The notes under the pieces are model-generated. The model had not been told where the DNA came from. It was given only the letters and a program-made list of their open reading frames with translations, and searched no databases. From NCBI RefSeq assembly GCF_014764505.1, contig NZ_JACXWX010000001.1, forward strand, positions 620,001 through 684,000: a DNA stretch of 64,000 bases. The letters run 5' to 3'. This document shows positions 35,571 to 45,210 of this stretch, piece by piece. Positions within the stretch are counted from its first letter, which is position 1. Every line of letters starts with the position of its first letter. Source of the stretch: Phormidium tenue FACHB-886. GTDB lineage: Bacteria; Cyanobacteriota; Cyanobacteriia; Elainellales; Elainellaceae. A program made the translations under genes and the position numbers.

Positions 35571-36266
35571 CTACTTGGTTAACCCATGCTCCAGCGCGTA
35601 GCGCACTAGTTCTGTGCGGCTGTTTGTGCCGGTCTTGCTAAACAAACGACTAACGTACTTTTCCACATTGCGGACGCTCGTATTCAGCCGTCGGGCAATC
35701 TCTTTGTTCATCAACCCTTCTGCCACTAGCTCCAAAACACTTTGCTCACGCGGCGTAAAGTCTAGCTTGATTGGGGCAGGAGTTTGGGTGATGGCATTGC
35801 CGCGCCCCACCAGCATTTCCCGAATTGCTGCGATCTGCCGCTTGATTTCATCGATGTCTGAGCCTTCATCGCTCGCCGCTTTGTTAAACGCTGCTCGCCG
35901 CTTAATGAGGTTAGAAACGATCGCCACTAGCTCGTCTGGGTCAAAGGGCTTGGAGATGTAGTCGTCGCAGCCTGCGTTATAGCCTTGGATGCGATCGGAG
36001 GTCATGCCTCTGGCAGTCAGAAAAATAACCGGCAAGGTCTGGAAGCGGGGGTCTTCTCGTAGCTGCTGCAAAAACTGGTAGCCATCCACTTGCGGCATCA
36101 TAATATCTGAAATGATCAGGTCTGGCGAGACCCGCTGCAGCAAGTCCCAGCCCTCTTTGGCGTTGCTGGCAACATGCACCGTAAAGCCCTCGTCTTCTAA
36201 ATAGGCTTGCACCGCTTGCCGCAGCCCTGGTTCGTCGTCTACTAGTAACAGTTCCCCACTCGCCAT
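35571..36266 (-). CDS. NarL/LuxR-type response regulator, Ycf29-like
   Basis: 231 residues, ATG at 36266. The receiver domain (about 5-120) has the acidic pair Asp10-Asp11, phosphoacceptor Asp54 (LIISDIMMPQVDGYQFL) and the Lys in DYISKPFDPDEL. The C-terminal LuxR-type helix-turn-helix is FTPREQSVLELVAEGLMNKE followed by RNVEKYVSRLFSKTGTNSRT. Between them is a helical linker with IDEIKRQIAAIREML. This layout matches the plastid/cyanobacterial Ycf29 regulators. The partner kinase is not in the window. Confidence 0.88.
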   Translation of the reverse strand: MASGELLLVDDEPGLRQAVQAYLEDEGFTVHVASNAKEGWDLLQRVSPDLIISDIMMPQVDGYQFLQQLREDPRFQTLPVIFLTARGMTSDRIQGYNAGCDDYISKPFDPDELVAIVSNLIKRRAAFNKAASDEGSDIDEIKRQIAAIREMLVGRGNAITQTPAPIKLDFTPREQSVLELVAEGLMNKEIARRLNTSVRNVEKYVSRLFSKTGTNSRTELVRYALEHGLTK

Positions 36267-36608
36267 GCGCGTTTCCTCAGTTCGATCGCACTGATTCGGT
36301 TCAGGGTTTGGTTGTTCAGGAACGCAAAGCGCTTCTCTTAAAACAACCGCATCCTTGAAACATCATCTTATTAATTATAGTTTCGTGAAGCGATCCAGAC
36401 TGAACTCAGCTGGCGATCTGTTCTATCCATCTCCCATTTACTGTCGCTAACCTTGAGGATTTCTTAAACCCGCCTATGAATTTAGGCGTTGCCCAAACGA
36501 GCTTGATAGACTAGGAGAAGAACTTTTAGATATTGACAAATCCTTACAAATCTTCTAAGTTCACCTCATTCTGATTGCTGAGCTGCACAATAACTACCCT
36601 ATCTGTTC
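36267..36608. other. Divergent intergenic region, 342 bp
   Basis: Holds the promoters of the Ycf29-like regulator and of the VOC protein gene. A short inverted repeat (CGCCTATGAATTTAGGCG, near 36472-36489) is the only structure I notice. No gene is supported. Confidence 0.4.
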
Positions 36609-37202
36609 ATGCTGATTGCCGATCGCCTCTTCTCTGTTGCCTCTGTTCCTCCAGTGCTAGGAGCGTTTTTGCCCGCCCTGGATAGCCTCGTCTCGACGCA
36701 GGGCATCATGGTGCTGCTGCTGATTGCTTACGCTGGGGCAATGTGGATGTTTTTGACTAGCGCTCCTAAGGTCTATACCGTCATGGTTACTGATTTAGAG
36801 CTAGCACGGCAGTTCTATGAAGGGCTGCTGGGTCTGCCTGTTGCAGATGTGCCGCTGCACTATTACTACAACTACGAGCAGTCGATCGGCACGGCAAGCC
36901 TAGATCCGCTCTATGGCACGACTGCTAGTCTGGGTCGCCCGATGTCTCAGAGCTATCAAACCTCTGAAGGGCTCTGGTATCAGCTTAAGAAGAACACCCA
37001 ACTACACATTATTACTGGGGCAAGCTTGGGCGAAAAGAATCGCCAGCGCCATGTTTGCTTCGATCACGACTGCCTAGAGCAGGTGCTGATGCGGGTGCAG
37101 TCCTATGGTGTTCGCTACAAAATCCGTCGCGACAAACCGCTTAACTTTCTGGTGAAAGATTTAGAGGGGCGGACGATCGAGATGGCGGAAGTCGCAAACT
37201 AG
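36609..37202 (+). CDS. Membrane-tethered VOC (glyoxalase-fold) protein
   Basis: 197 residues. Residues about 33-51 (IMVLLLIAYAGAMWMFLTS) form one membrane helix. The rest is a single vicinal-oxygen-chelate module: KVYTVMVTDLELARQFYEGL (first beta-alpha unit), LHIITGASLGEKNRQRHVCF and FLVKDLEGRTIEMAE at the end. Potential metal ligands include His in LHIITG and Glu near the C-terminus. VOC proteins are normally soluble, so the anchor is notable. The substrate is unknown. Confidence 0.75.
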   Translation: MLIADRLFSVASVPPVLGAFLPALDSLVSTQGIMVLLLIAYAGAMWMFLTSAPKVYTVMVTDLELARQFYEGLLGLPVADVPLHYYYNYEQSIGTASLDPLYGTTASLGRPMSQSYQTSEGLWYQLKKNTQLHIITGASLGEKNRQRHVCFDHDCLEQVLMRVQSYGVRYKIRRDKPLNFLVKDLEGRTIEMAEVAN

Positions 37203-37223
37203 CAGAAGTAGCGCGAGCATGAC

Positions 37224-37254
37224 AACGGCGGTGCAGGGTTCCTGCACCGCCGTT
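37224..37254. terminator. Strong hairpin between VOC gene and lipoprotein gene
   Basis: A 14-bp perfect stem, AACGGCGGTGCAGG with CCTGCACCGCCGTT, loop GTT, followed by TTATAT. It separates two convergent genes. Confidence 0.88.
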
Positions 37255-37301
37255 TTATATAGGACTTCCGCAAGTCCTTGATTCTTAAATGAGCTGGAAA
37301 G

Positions 37302-37922
37302 CTATGGTTGCTTAACTTTGTAGGTGCTGACAATTTGCTCAGCATCGCTGTTGTAGTCCTGATAGGACTTGTTAACGCCAAACAGGTTAAGGATAAAGAT
37401 ATTATCGCCGCGCTGTTCTACAAAGCTAACCGCATCCAGCTGGTTTCCACTGGGGTCTTTGCCAACCCAATCAACCCGGACGCTGCCATCTGGCTGCGGC
37501 TTAGTTTCCTGCCACTTAATGTCTTTGAGCCGGTTTTCATACTCTTTCTTCAAGGCTTGCTCTAGCTGCTCGTTTGATAGCTCTGCCCCTTGCGACGAGC
37601 CAAAATCTACGGAACCGCCAAAGCCTTGGTCTTTAGAGACAAAAGCGATACCGCTTCCCGTCTCTTCATAGGTGTATCCTTCGGGAAAGGCGATCTCAAA
37701 TAAACCGCTCTTTTCTTGGTAGGATTGTCCGCTTGCGGTTGTAGCTGATGGAGACGCTGAAGGAGCAACCTCTGGAGAGGCAGAAGGAGACGGCGAAGCC
37801 GCAGCGTCAAGAGCAGGTTTATTAGTTTGAGGATTTGTAGCGGTGCTGCTGCCTTTGCCACAGGCGGAGAGCGCCACAGCAGAAATTAGCAGAAGTGAGG
37901 CGAAGCGTAAAGCGTATTTCAT
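37302..37922 (-). CDS. Lipoprotein of unknown function
   Basis: From the ATG at 37922 the protein (206 residues) starts MKYALRFASLLLISAVALSA and is followed by a lipobox Cys (LSAC). A Ser/Pro/Ala-rich linker to about residue 65 leads to a compact domain: EKSGLFEIAFPEGYTYEETG, FVSKDQGFGGSVDFGSS and FILNLFGVNKSYQDYNSDAE. This pattern recalls PsbP/Mog1-like folds, but the similarity is weak. It should be anchored on the periplasmic side of a membrane. The frame extends 13 codons upstream without a signal-like start. Confidence 0.75.
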   Translation of the reverse strand: MKYALRFASLLLISAVALSACGKGSSTATNPQTNKPALDAAASPSPSASPEVAPSASPSATTASGQSYQEKSGLFEIAFPEGYTYEETGSGIAFVSKDQGFGGSVDFGSSQGAELSNEQLEQALKKEYENRLKDIKWQETKPQPDGSVRVDWVGKDPSGNQLDAVSFVEQRGDNIFILNLFGVNKSYQDYNSDAEQIVSTYKVKQP

Positions 37923-38127
37923 TAGATAGTGGATTGTCCTAGAGTACTTTGAGGCAGACACCCCTACTCAGCCGGAGGCAGGTACAGATTTATTTCTAGA
38001 CCTGTCCTAACTTATCCGGGCAAGATTTGTCAGCCCTGTTTAGGTTTATTAACAGCGCTCCTAGATACCGCTAGCTACAGCGCCTTTTACCAAATCTTCA
38101 TACAGGGTGTTTGGGGGGAGTCCTGCC

Positions 38128-39651
38128 TTATTCTTCCCCAGGCTGGCTAGATTCTTCGATAGCGGGTTCTGGTTTTAGTAGGGGGAAGGCGATCACATCC
38201 CGGATGCTGGCACAGTCGCACAGTAGCATGATCAGCCGATCGATCCCCATGCCCATCCCCATCGTGGGCGGCATGCCATATTCCAGCGCCGTCACAAAGT
38301 CTTCGTCCACATCGTGGGCTTCTAGATCGCCTGCTGCTTTGCGGGCTGCCTGCGACTCTAAGCGCGATCGCTGGTCAATCGGGTCGGTTAGCTCTGAGTA
38401 GCCGTTGGCGATTTCCCGTCCGACGATGAATAGCTCAAATCGCTCCACCAGTCCAGGCTTGCTGCGATGGGCTTTGGCAAGCGGCGAAATTTCAATCGGG
38501 TAGTCGAGTACAAAAGTGGGCTGGATCAGCGTGGCTTCCACTTTTTCCTCGAAGGTTTCATTGAGTAATCTGCCGATCGAGTCGAGGTCGTCAATATCTC
38601 TCAGCCCGATCGCCTTAACTGCTGCCTTAGCTTCCTCGAGCGTTTGGAACTGGTCGAAGTCTAGCCCGGTCTGTTCTTGCACCAGCTCATGCATTGTGGC
38701 TCTGCGCCAAGGTGGCGTCAGGTTGATTGGTTTGCCCTGATAGGAAATTTGCAGGGTTTCCAATACTTCTTTGGCAGCGGCTACAACGATGTTCTCAGTC
38801 AAGGTCATCATTTCGTGGTAGTCGCCATATGCCTGGTAGAGCTCGATTGTGGTGAACTCTGGGTTGTGTCGTGTAGAAATGCCCTCGTTGCGGAAGACGC
38901 GCCCCAGCTCAAACACTTTTTCAAAGCCGCCAACGATCAGCCGCTTTAAGTGCAGCTCGGTGGCAATGCGGAGATACAGATCCATCTCCAACGTATTGTG
39001 ATAGGTGACAAAAGGACGGGCATCCGCGCCGCCTGCCTCGCTTTGTAAAATTGGCGTTTCGATCTCAATAAAGCCTTGCTGGTTGAGGTAATGCCGGATG
39101 GCAGCGGTAATCAGCGCTCGCTTGCGGAAGGTATCACGCACGGCAGGATTGACGATTAGATCGACGTAGCGCTGCCGATAGCGCTTTTCCACATCCGTCA
39201 TGCCGTGCCACTTATCTGGCAGCGGCAGCAGCGCCTTTGACAGAACGGCATATTCGCTCACATAAACCGAGAGTTCTCCCTTTTCAGTCCGCCGGATCGA
39301 TCCCTTCACGCCTAAAATATCGCCTGCATCCGTGAGCTTATCCAGCTGCTTAAACGCTGCTTCGCCCATATTGTCTTGAATGCGCTTCTTTTCTAGATAC
39401 AGCTGGATTGTGCCCGTCTCATCTTGCAGCGTGAAGAAAGCCAGCTTGCCCATCACCCGACGAGTCAAAATCCGGCCGGCGATCGACACTTCCACCTCGA
39501 CTTCTTCCCCATTTGGCAAATCTGCATACCGCTGCTGCAGTCCAGCGGCTTGCTGCGTCACGTTCCACTTATAGGGATAGGGATTAAACCCCAGCTCACG
39601 CAGTTGGGCAACTTTTTCGAGTCGAGTCGAGCGGAGATCGTCGGAGGACAT
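38128..39651 (-). CDS. lysS: Lysyl-tRNA synthetase (class II)
   Basis: 507 residues from the ATG at 39651 ([20 protein letters not shown]); an upstream extension of 44 codons is not family-like. The N-terminal OB fold ([35 protein letters not shown]) binds the anticodon. The core has [20 protein letters not shown] (motif 1), [20 protein letters not shown] (motif 2) and [20 protein letters not shown] (motif 3). It ends with the usual short tail. The ABC-2 permease gene upstream stops 76 bp before this start, so they may share a transcript. Confidence 0.97.
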   Translation of the reverse strand: MSSDDLRSTRLEKVAQLRELGFNPYPYKWNVTQQAAGLQQRYADLPNGEEVEVEVSIAGRILTRRVMGKLAFFTLQDETGTIQLYLEKKRIQDNMGEAAFKQLDKLTDAGDILGVKGSIRRTEKGELSVYVSEYAVLSKALLPLPDKWHGMTDVEKRYRQRYVDLIVNPAVRDTFRKRALITAAIRHYLNQQGFIEIETPILQSEAGGADARPFVTYHNTLEMDLYLRIATELHLKRLIVGGFEKVFELGRVFRNEGISTRHNPEFTTIELYQAYGDYHEMMTLTENIVVAAAKEVLETLQISYQGKPINLTPPWRRATMHELVQEQTGLDFDQFQTLEEAKAAVKAIGLRDIDDLDSIGRLLNETFEEKVEATLIQPTFVLDYPIEISPLAKAHRSKPGLVERFELFIVGREIANGYSELTDPIDQRSRLESQAARKAAGDLEAHDVDEDFVTALEYGMPPTMGMGMGIDRLIMLLCDCASIRDVIAFPLLKPEPAIEESSQPGEE

Positions 39652-39727
39652 AAGGATGAGGATGAATAGATAACGATGAATGGTAAGCGCTCTAGATTTT
39701 AGACAGGCGCTCGCACATTTGCCTGAA

Positions 39728-40552
39728 TTAGTCTTGCTGATGGGCGAATTGATACGCGCCGATTGCACAGAGAATAATACCAATGATTATAAGAACTGGC
39801 AGGCTGAACCAGGGGAACTGGTCGAGCGGCTGGAAGACGATGGCTCTGAGTCCAATGCTGGTGTAGGTGAGCGGCAGCAAGTAGACGATCACTTTTAGAG
39901 GAGCGGGTAGGGTGCTGGGGTCGAAGAAGGTTGCCCCTAAGAAGGACATCGGCACGATCAAGAAGTTGTTGAGTAGCCCAACTCCTTCAAGCGATTTGAC
40001 GTTCAACCCCACAATGACGCCTAACCCAGAGAAAACAGCGCAGTTCAGCAGCAGCAGCAGCAGAAACAAGGGGCTGATAAAGCCAAGCTGCCGGGTAAAC
40101 AGCAGGGCAATGACTAGGACTCCAGCAGAAGTCATCATGCCACGCACCACGCCTGCTAGCATCTTGCCCAGGAATAGCGCCAGAGGATGGACAGGCATCA
40201 GCAAGACTTCCTCGAAGGTTTTGGAGTAGAGGCGTTCTCCACAGATCGAGAAGGTTGTGCCGCCAAAGCTGATTGCCATCGAAGAGAGCGCCACCATGCC
40301 TGGCAGGATGAACTGGAGGTAGCTGTCGCCCACAGGCGGCTTCACGTTCATAGCGCTGCCCAGCCCCAGCCCAAAGCCTACGATGTAGATGAGCGGCGAG
40401 ATCAACCCAGAGGCAACAACCTGCAGCAGACGCACTCGCAAGTCTAGCCAGTCTCCCCAGAAGACGGTAAGACTATCGGCAAAAATGCTGTGGAGGAGCG
40501 ATCGCGGCTGGCGCTGCCCCATCTGTAGTGAGGACGGAGAACTGGCAGACAT
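39728..40552 (-). CDS. ABC-2 type transporter permease
   Basis: 274 residues with six membrane helices; after a 40-residue cytoplasmic lead, [20 protein letters not shown] is the first. [40 protein letters not shown] and [20 protein letters not shown] are ABC-2 family signatures (NodJ/DrrB type), and they suggest export of a lipid, polysaccharide or drug. The matching ATPase gene is not adjacent in the window. A tandem 12-bp repeat, GAAGAAATTAAT read on this strand, lies just upstream of its ATG at 40552. Confidence 0.92.
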   Translation of the reverse strand: MSASSPSSLQMGQRQPRSLLHSIFADSLTVFWGDWLDLRVRLLQVVASGLISPLIYIVGFGLGLGSAMNVKPPVGDSYLQFILPGMVALSSMAISFGGTTFSICGERLYSKTFEEVLLMPVHPLALFLGKMLAGVVRGMMTSAGVLVIALLFTRQLGFISPLFLLLLLLNCAVFSGLGVIVGLNVKSLEGVGLLNNFLIVPMSFLGATFFDPSTLPAPLKVIVYLLPLTYTSIGLRAIVFQPLDQFPWFSLPVLIIIGIILCAIGAYQFAHQQD

Positions 40553-40560
40553 AAAATTGC

Positions 40561-40584
40561 ATTAATTTCTTCATTAATTTCTTC
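40561..40584 (-). repeat. 12-bp tandem repeat before the ABC-2 permease start
   Basis: GAAGAAATTAAT occurs twice head to tail on the minus strand, ending 8 bases before the ATG, with a third degenerate unit upstream. The GAAGAAA core is the only purine-rich candidate for the ribosome-binding site. Confidence 0.7.
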
Positions 40585-40890
40585 ATCAATTGTGACATCT
40601 TTAGGCAAGCATGTAGCCGACTGATACGGGAATGAAAGCGGTTGGGTTGGGAAAAGCAGAACTGCCTCAAAACTTAGTTAAGTTGCTAATCTGCAGCCGT
40701 CCTGCTGTTCCGCAGCCGCTCAGACGATCGCAAAAATCAGAGGCATACTAAGTAAAGAGGAGGCAGTTTTAGGGGCTAAGCCATGGAATGCAGCGGAATG
40801 CAGCGAAACTCGCGTTGGATCTGCTAGAGTGCTGTGTAGCTGCGGGTATTGACAACAAACCTATTTGCTGAAACGACTGAACAGAGAGCC
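40585..40890. other. Intergenic region upstream of the DUF3172 gene
   Basis: 306 bp between divergent genes. A GGAATGCAGC direct repeat lies near 40785-40806. No gene, hairpin or other structure is evident. Confidence 0.4.
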
Positions 40891-41502
40891 ATGAGACGTA
40901 GACCAAAAGCGCCGCCTAGATCGTCCCGTTACCCCGATCGCTATCCAGAGCGATCGCCTGAATACATGCCAGATCGCGAACCTGAAAAACCTACGTCGAA
41001 GCCATCTTTGATGTCGCTGTTAACGCCAGCAACGATCTCGATTTTAGTGGCTGTTTTGGTGGTCGGTATCTTTATTGGGGTGTCGCTCAGCGCTGTGCCG
41101 ACTTCTAGCCAAGGGACAATCTCAACGCGCTACGACATTGACCAAAAGGCGCCCAGTCCAGAAATTTGCTTACAGTACGGCGCAAGTGCTATTACAGTAG
41201 ACATCCGCGCCTTCATGACGTTCAGCCCGTTTAATGCCTATATTTCTCAGCCGCAGATGCAGCCTGGATGTGTGCTGCGAACCAGCAACTGGAACGTGCT
41301 GCAGAGCCGAAATTTGATTACTTCGCAGCAGGTAAACGAGTGCCGAAATCGGATGAATACGTTTGGCTTTACGGGCAATCTGGAAGGGTCTGAAAACAAA
41401 CCGAAGATTGACTGTGTCTATCAAACAGATGCTGCCCGAAATCTCTTCCTGGATAACATGGGCGGGTCGGGTGTACCTACAGACCTAGACAGCTTTAAGT
41501 AA
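40891..41502 (+). CDS. DUF3172 membrane protein
   Basis: I place the start at the ATG at 40891 (MRRRPKAPPRSSRYPDRYPE), giving 203 residues; a TTG at 40849 is also in frame. The N-terminus is Arg/Pro-rich. One membrane helix (SILVAVLVVGIFIGVSLSAV) follows, and the C-terminal domain has APSPEICLQYGASAITVDIR, QPGCVLRTSNWNVLQSRNLI and a conserved pair of cysteines. DUF3172 is known mainly from cyanobacteria and plastid-bearing organisms; function unknown. Confidence 0.85.
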   Translation: MRRRPKAPPRSSRYPDRYPERSPEYMPDREPEKPTSKPSLMSLLTPATISILVAVLVVGIFIGVSLSAVPTSSQGTISTRYDIDQKAPSPEICLQYGASAITVDIRAFMTFSPFNAYISQPQMQPGCVLRTSNWNVLQSRNLITSQQVNECRNRMNTFGFTGNLEGSENKPKIDCVYQTDAARNLFLDNMGGSGVPTDLDSFK

Positions 41503-41523
41503 GCTTCTGAGGCGGAATTCCCA

Positions 41524-41556
41524 GAAAGGAGAGGCAGACTTGTAGCCTCTCCTTTC
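41524..41556. terminator. Hairpin between DUF3172 gene and tex
   Basis: GAAAGGAGAGGC pairs perfectly with GCCTCTCCTTTC around a 9-base loop and is followed by TTTT. Two convergent genes share it. Confidence 0.88.
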
Positions 41557-41564
41557 TTTTCGTC

Positions 41565-43871
41565 TTAAACCTTTTTCCCAAACTTCTTCTGCAGATCGGC
41601 AAGCGATGCTGCTTGCGTAGGTTGGTTCTCCTTAGCAGGTGGACGCTGTTGCTGCTTTTCTTTGGGGCGATTGTCCGGTTTTGGGCTTTGCGTTTGGCGA
41701 GCGGGCATATCCGGTCGTGCATCCGATCGCATCGACAAACTAATCCGCTTAAGTTTCTCGTTCACTTCCATAACGCGCACCTTTACCACCTGACCCACCT
41801 TCACCACTTGTTTCGGGTCACTGATGAAGCGATCGGCAAGCTGTGACACATGCACTAGCCCATCCTGGTGAACGCCAACATCTACAAATGCTCCAAAGTT
41901 TGCAACGTTGGTAACAACGCCTTCCAATTCCATTCCAGGTTTAAGATCAGCAATCTCCTTAATGCCTTCTTTGAAGGTGGCATATTTGAATTCAGCACGG
42001 GGGTCACGCCCCGGTTTCTCTAGCTCGTCTAGAATATCGCGCAAGGTAGGTTCGCCGATTGTTTCTGTGACGTATTTTTTGAGGTCTGCTTTCTTGAGAC
42101 GATCGGCAACCTGCGTGACCTGCTCCAGCGGTACGCCCAGATCTTTAGCGATAGCTCCCACAATGCCGTAGCTCTCTGGGTGAACGGCCGTATTGTCTAG
42201 CGGATTGCTGCCATTGCGGATGCGTAGAAATCCGGCGGCTTGCTCAAAAGCTTTCGGTCCTAGCTTGGGCACTTTCAAGAGGGCACGGCGATCGCGGAAC
42301 GCACCGTTCTGGTTGCGATATGCCACGATGTTATTGGCAACGGTGGTGTTTAACCCAGACACATAGCTGAGCAGCTCTTTGGAGGCAGTGTTCAAGTCCA
42401 CCCCCACATAGTTAACACAGCTTTCTACCGTTTCATCCAGCTTCTTTTTCAGCAATTTTTGATCGACATCATGCTGGTATTGACCCACGCCGATCGATTT
42501 AGGGTCAATTTTAACTAGCTCTGCCAGCGGGTCTTGCAGCCGCCGCCCGATGCTAATGGCTCCCCGCACGGTGATGTCTTGATCAGGGAACTCGGCGATC
42601 GCCACTTCGCTCGCCGAGTAAATGGATGCGCCAGATTCATTCACAATCACTTTGACTGGCTTTCGCTCTAATGTCTGCAGCACTTCTGCGGCAAATTCGT
42701 CAGTTTCTCGACCTGCAGTTCCGTTGCCAATCGCAATCAGTTCGATTTGGTGTTTCTCAATCAGAGCTTTTAGCGTTGCGGCAGCTTTCGCTCGCTGGGC
42801 TTCAGCTTGATGCGGAAAGATGGTTTGGTACTCTAAAAATTTGCCCGTTTGGTCGAGCACCGAGACTTTGCAGCCCGTGCGGAAGCCAGGATCGATCGCT
42901 AAGGTAGGCTTCATGCCCGCAGGAGCAGAGAGCAGCAGTTCCCGTAAATTCGCCTCAAACGTTTTGATCGATTCGACATCTGCCTCTAGCTTTTTGGCAG
43001 CGCGGACTTCCGTAATCAGCGAATTCTTCATCAGGCGATCGAATGCATCTGCCAGCATCTCTCGATAAAACTCACGGACGGGGCGCTGCTTGCTGCGAAT
43101 AGTCTGCGCTTCCAGGTACTCTAGAACACGCTGCACATCAAACTCTAAATCAACCTCTAAAATTTCTTCGGCTTCACCCCGGCACAGCGCCAGCAGATTG
43201 TGAGGGGCGATCGCCTTCACCTTGGCCTGATAGCTGCGGTACATCTCAAACTTAGTCGAGCCTTCTGGAAAATCCGGCTTGATTTGCGAAACAAACACGC
43301 CGGATTCCAGCAGAAAATCTCGCAGGTAGGCACGCAATGCGGCGGTTTCTGCAATCTCCTCTGCTAGGATGTCTGAAGCTCCTTTCAGGGCATCAGCGGC
43401 AGTCTTAACGCCTTTTTCTTCGGAAACATACTTGGCGGCTTCTGGCTCTAGGGGAGCAGCGGCGGCAGCCGGCTGGTTAAGCGACTTGAGCCAATCAGCT
43501 AGCGGTTGCAAGCCTTTCTCGCGGGCGATCGTGGCTCGGGTACGACGCTTAGGACGGTAGGGCAAATACAAATCTTCTAGCTCAGTTTTGAGCAGACAGC
43601 GGCTAATTTTAGCCTGTAGCTCGTCAGTCAGTTTGCCCTGCTCGCCGATCGACTTTAAGATCACCGCTTTGCGGTCTTCCAGTTCAGTTAAGTAGGTGTG
43701 GCGATCGAGCAGCTCCCGGAGCTGTGTTTCGTTCATCTCTCCCGTGCGCTCTTTGCGGTAGCGAGCGATAAAGGGAATCGTCGCGCCTTCGGCAAACAGT
43801 TCTAGAGCGCTACTGACCTGAAAAGGCTTGAGCGAAAGTTCGTCGGCAAGCAGTTGAGAAATGTTCAGCAT
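41565..43871 (-). CDS. tex: Tex family RNA-binding transcription accessory protein
   Basis: 768 residues from the ATG at 43871 (MLNISQLLADELSLKPFQVS). Domains in order: Tex N-terminal helical domain with TIPFIARYRKERTGEMNETQ, a YqgF-like nuclease fold with LAIDPGFRTGCKVSVLDQTG, helix-hairpin-helix motifs (LNTASKELLSYVSGLNTTVA), and an S1 domain near 640-710 (GMELEGVVTNVANFGAFVDV). The tail is Pro/Gln/Lys-rich. Tex acts in transcription and RNA handling under stress. Length and domain order are normal. Confidence 0.96.
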   Translation of the reverse strand: MLNISQLLADELSLKPFQVSSALELFAEGATIPFIARYRKERTGEMNETQLRELLDRHTYLTELEDRKAVILKSIGEQGKLTDELQAKISRCLLKTELEDLYLPYRPKRRTRATIAREKGLQPLADWLKSLNQPAAAAAPLEPEAAKYVSEEKGVKTAADALKGASDILAEEIAETAALRAYLRDFLLESGVFVSQIKPDFPEGSTKFEMYRSYQAKVKAIAPHNLLALCRGEAEEILEVDLEFDVQRVLEYLEAQTIRSKQRPVREFYREMLADAFDRLMKNSLITEVRAAKKLEADVESIKTFEANLRELLLSAPAGMKPTLAIDPGFRTGCKVSVLDQTGKFLEYQTIFPHQAEAQRAKAAATLKALIEKHQIELIAIGNGTAGRETDEFAAEVLQTLERKPVKVIVNESGASIYSASEVAIAEFPDQDITVRGAISIGRRLQDPLAELVKIDPKSIGVGQYQHDVDQKLLKKKLDETVESCVNYVGVDLNTASKELLSYVSGLNTTVANNIVAYRNQNGAFRDRRALLKVPKLGPKAFEQAAGFLRIRNGSNPLDNTAVHPESYGIVGAIAKDLGVPLEQVTQVADRLKKADLKKYVTETIGEPTLRDILDELEKPGRDPRAEFKYATFKEGIKEIADLKPGMELEGVVTNVANFGAFVDVGVHQDGLVHVSQLADRFISDPKQVVKVGQVVKVRVMEVNEKLKRISLSMRSDARPDMPARQTQSPKPDNRPKEKQQQRPPAKENQPTQAASLADLQKKFGKKV

Positions 43872-44079
43872 TGAAATCAAATTGATCAAACAGCAGACTT
43901 GAGGAGGCTTTCAAAGTATATCTTTCTCAAGAGGGGACAAAAATGCTGTGCTGCCTGCTGCTGATTGTCTCAGCAGCAATTCCAGCCAATTTGGTTCTGC
44001 TTCTAATGCTGTACCTATCTAGCCATTGCGGTAACAGCTATGTCCTTTTCTTACCGCTTGTTAGAGAGGAAACTTCGCG

Positions 44080-44703
44080 TTATTTCTTTTTATTCTTTTT
44101 GCCTGACTTTTTGGCAGATTTTTTCTTTTTGTTCTTTTGTTTTTTGCTGGGTGTTGTAGTGTCTTCAAGGGCAGTTTTTAGAGATTGCGTTGCACCGCCC
44201 ACTGCGGTTTGCACGGCTTGCTTTGCGTCTCCGGTGGAGTTTTTTGTCGCATCGATCGCCTCTGCAATGCCATTGCCGATTAGGTCTGCAGTATCTACTG
44301 CCCGATCTTCAGCGGTTTCCGCCGTTTCTTTGACAAATTGGCTGGCAGCTCTGGGAGCCTCTTCTACCGTTTCTGCTGTTTCTACCCCCATTGGACTCGC
44401 TCGATCCATAACATCCTTGAGGGTTTCCAAGGCAATCTCGATGGGAGAAGCATCTGTCAAAGTCGACTTCACGGTGTTCCCCATATCTTTGAGCGAAGTC
44501 TTGGTTCGACCGGCTACAGTTGCCCCATCGGGCAGCTTTGAGGACTGCGTTGCTTTGTTGATTGCAACTTGAGCAAGCTCAGCGAGCACGGCTGAGGCGA
44601 TCGCAGTCCCTATTTCCCTGACATCTAGCCCCAGGATTTTGTTGTCTGATGCAGTGTGCTTTCCCCTGGAGTTCTTTTTTGCTTTTAAACTATTTTTCGC
44701 CAT
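44080..44703 (-). CDS. Lys-rich, Ala/Thr-rich protein of unknown function
   Basis: 207 residues. The N-terminus is basic (MAKNSLKAKKNSRGKHTASD). The middle is amphipathic and Ala/Thr/Glu-rich (TAETAEDRAVDTADLIGNGI, AEAIDATKNSTGDAKQAVQT), similar in composition to LEA or apolipoprotein-like helices. The last 25 residues are almost pure Lys with some Ser and Asn (KKKKSAKKSGKKNKKK), like histone H1-type or nucleoid-associated tails. No family is recognised. A DNA-, RNA- or membrane-binding role is inference. Confidence 0.65.
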   Translation of the reverse strand: MAKNSLKAKKNSRGKHTASDNKILGLDVREIGTAIASAVLAELAQVAINKATQSSKLPDGATVAGRTKTSLKDMGNTVKSTLTDASPIEIALETLKDVMDRASPMGVETAETVEEAPRAASQFVKETAETAEDRAVDTADLIGNGIAEAIDATKNSTGDAKQAVQTAVGGATQSLKTALEDTTTPSKKQKNKKKKSAKKSGKKNKKK

Positions 44704-44862
44704 AGACCCATCCTGCTGTTTACAGCCCTTACTCTCTAGAGTCTTCCACTCTAGATCTCACAGAATCTCCTTAACCTCTACTTAAGGTTTGAGAAACCCG
44801 ATGAACTGTATGCCGAAAGGTGATATTCTCCAAAGCGGTTAATTCTGCATCCTTTAACGACT

Positions 44863-45207
44863 ATGGCAATCCAGGTCTATGGCATTCCCACCTGTACAAC
44901 CTGCAAAAAAGCCTTGAGCTGGCTGACAGGGAACGGAATCGCTTATGAATTTATCAATACCAAAGAGCATCCCCCCGATCGCCATACGATCGCCGCTTGG
45001 GTCAAAGCGTTAGGCTCAAAGCCCATGCGAAACACCTCGGGGCAGTCGTATCGAGCGCTGGGCGAAGCGAAACAAACCTGGACAGACGATCAGTGGATTG
45101 AAGCATTTGCGGAGGATGCCATGCTGCTGAAGCGTCCGCTGTTTGTGAAAGCAGGAGAGGCGATCGCAGTTGGCTTTAAAGAAGAGGTGCAAGAGAAGCT
45201 GAAATAG
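44863..45207 (+). CDS. Spx/MgsR/ArsC-like reductase
   Basis: 114 residues. The thioredoxin-like fold starts MAIQVYGIPTCTTCKKALSW with the CxxC at Cys11-Cys14. NTKEHPPDRHTIAAWVKALG and ALLKRPLFVK-like (MLLKRPLFVKAGEAIAVGFK) are signatures of the ArsC/Spx family. It may be an arsenate reductase-like or regulatory thiol protein; the CTTC pair is closer to the Spx/YffB type. Its stop is 4 bp from the stop of the convergent aminotransferase gene. Confidence 0.88.
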   Translation: MAIQVYGIPTCTTCKKALSWLTGNGIAYEFINTKEHPPDRHTIAAWVKALGSKPMRNTSGQSYRALGEAKQTWTDDQWIEAFAEDAMLLKRPLFVKAGEAIAVGFKEEVQEKLK

Positions 45208-45210
45208 CCA

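Noticed and set aside
43943-44572. 209-codon plus-strand frame opposite the Lys-rich protein
   Set aside because: Phe/Leu-rich product is the mirror of the AAG/AAA-rich gene and has no family features.
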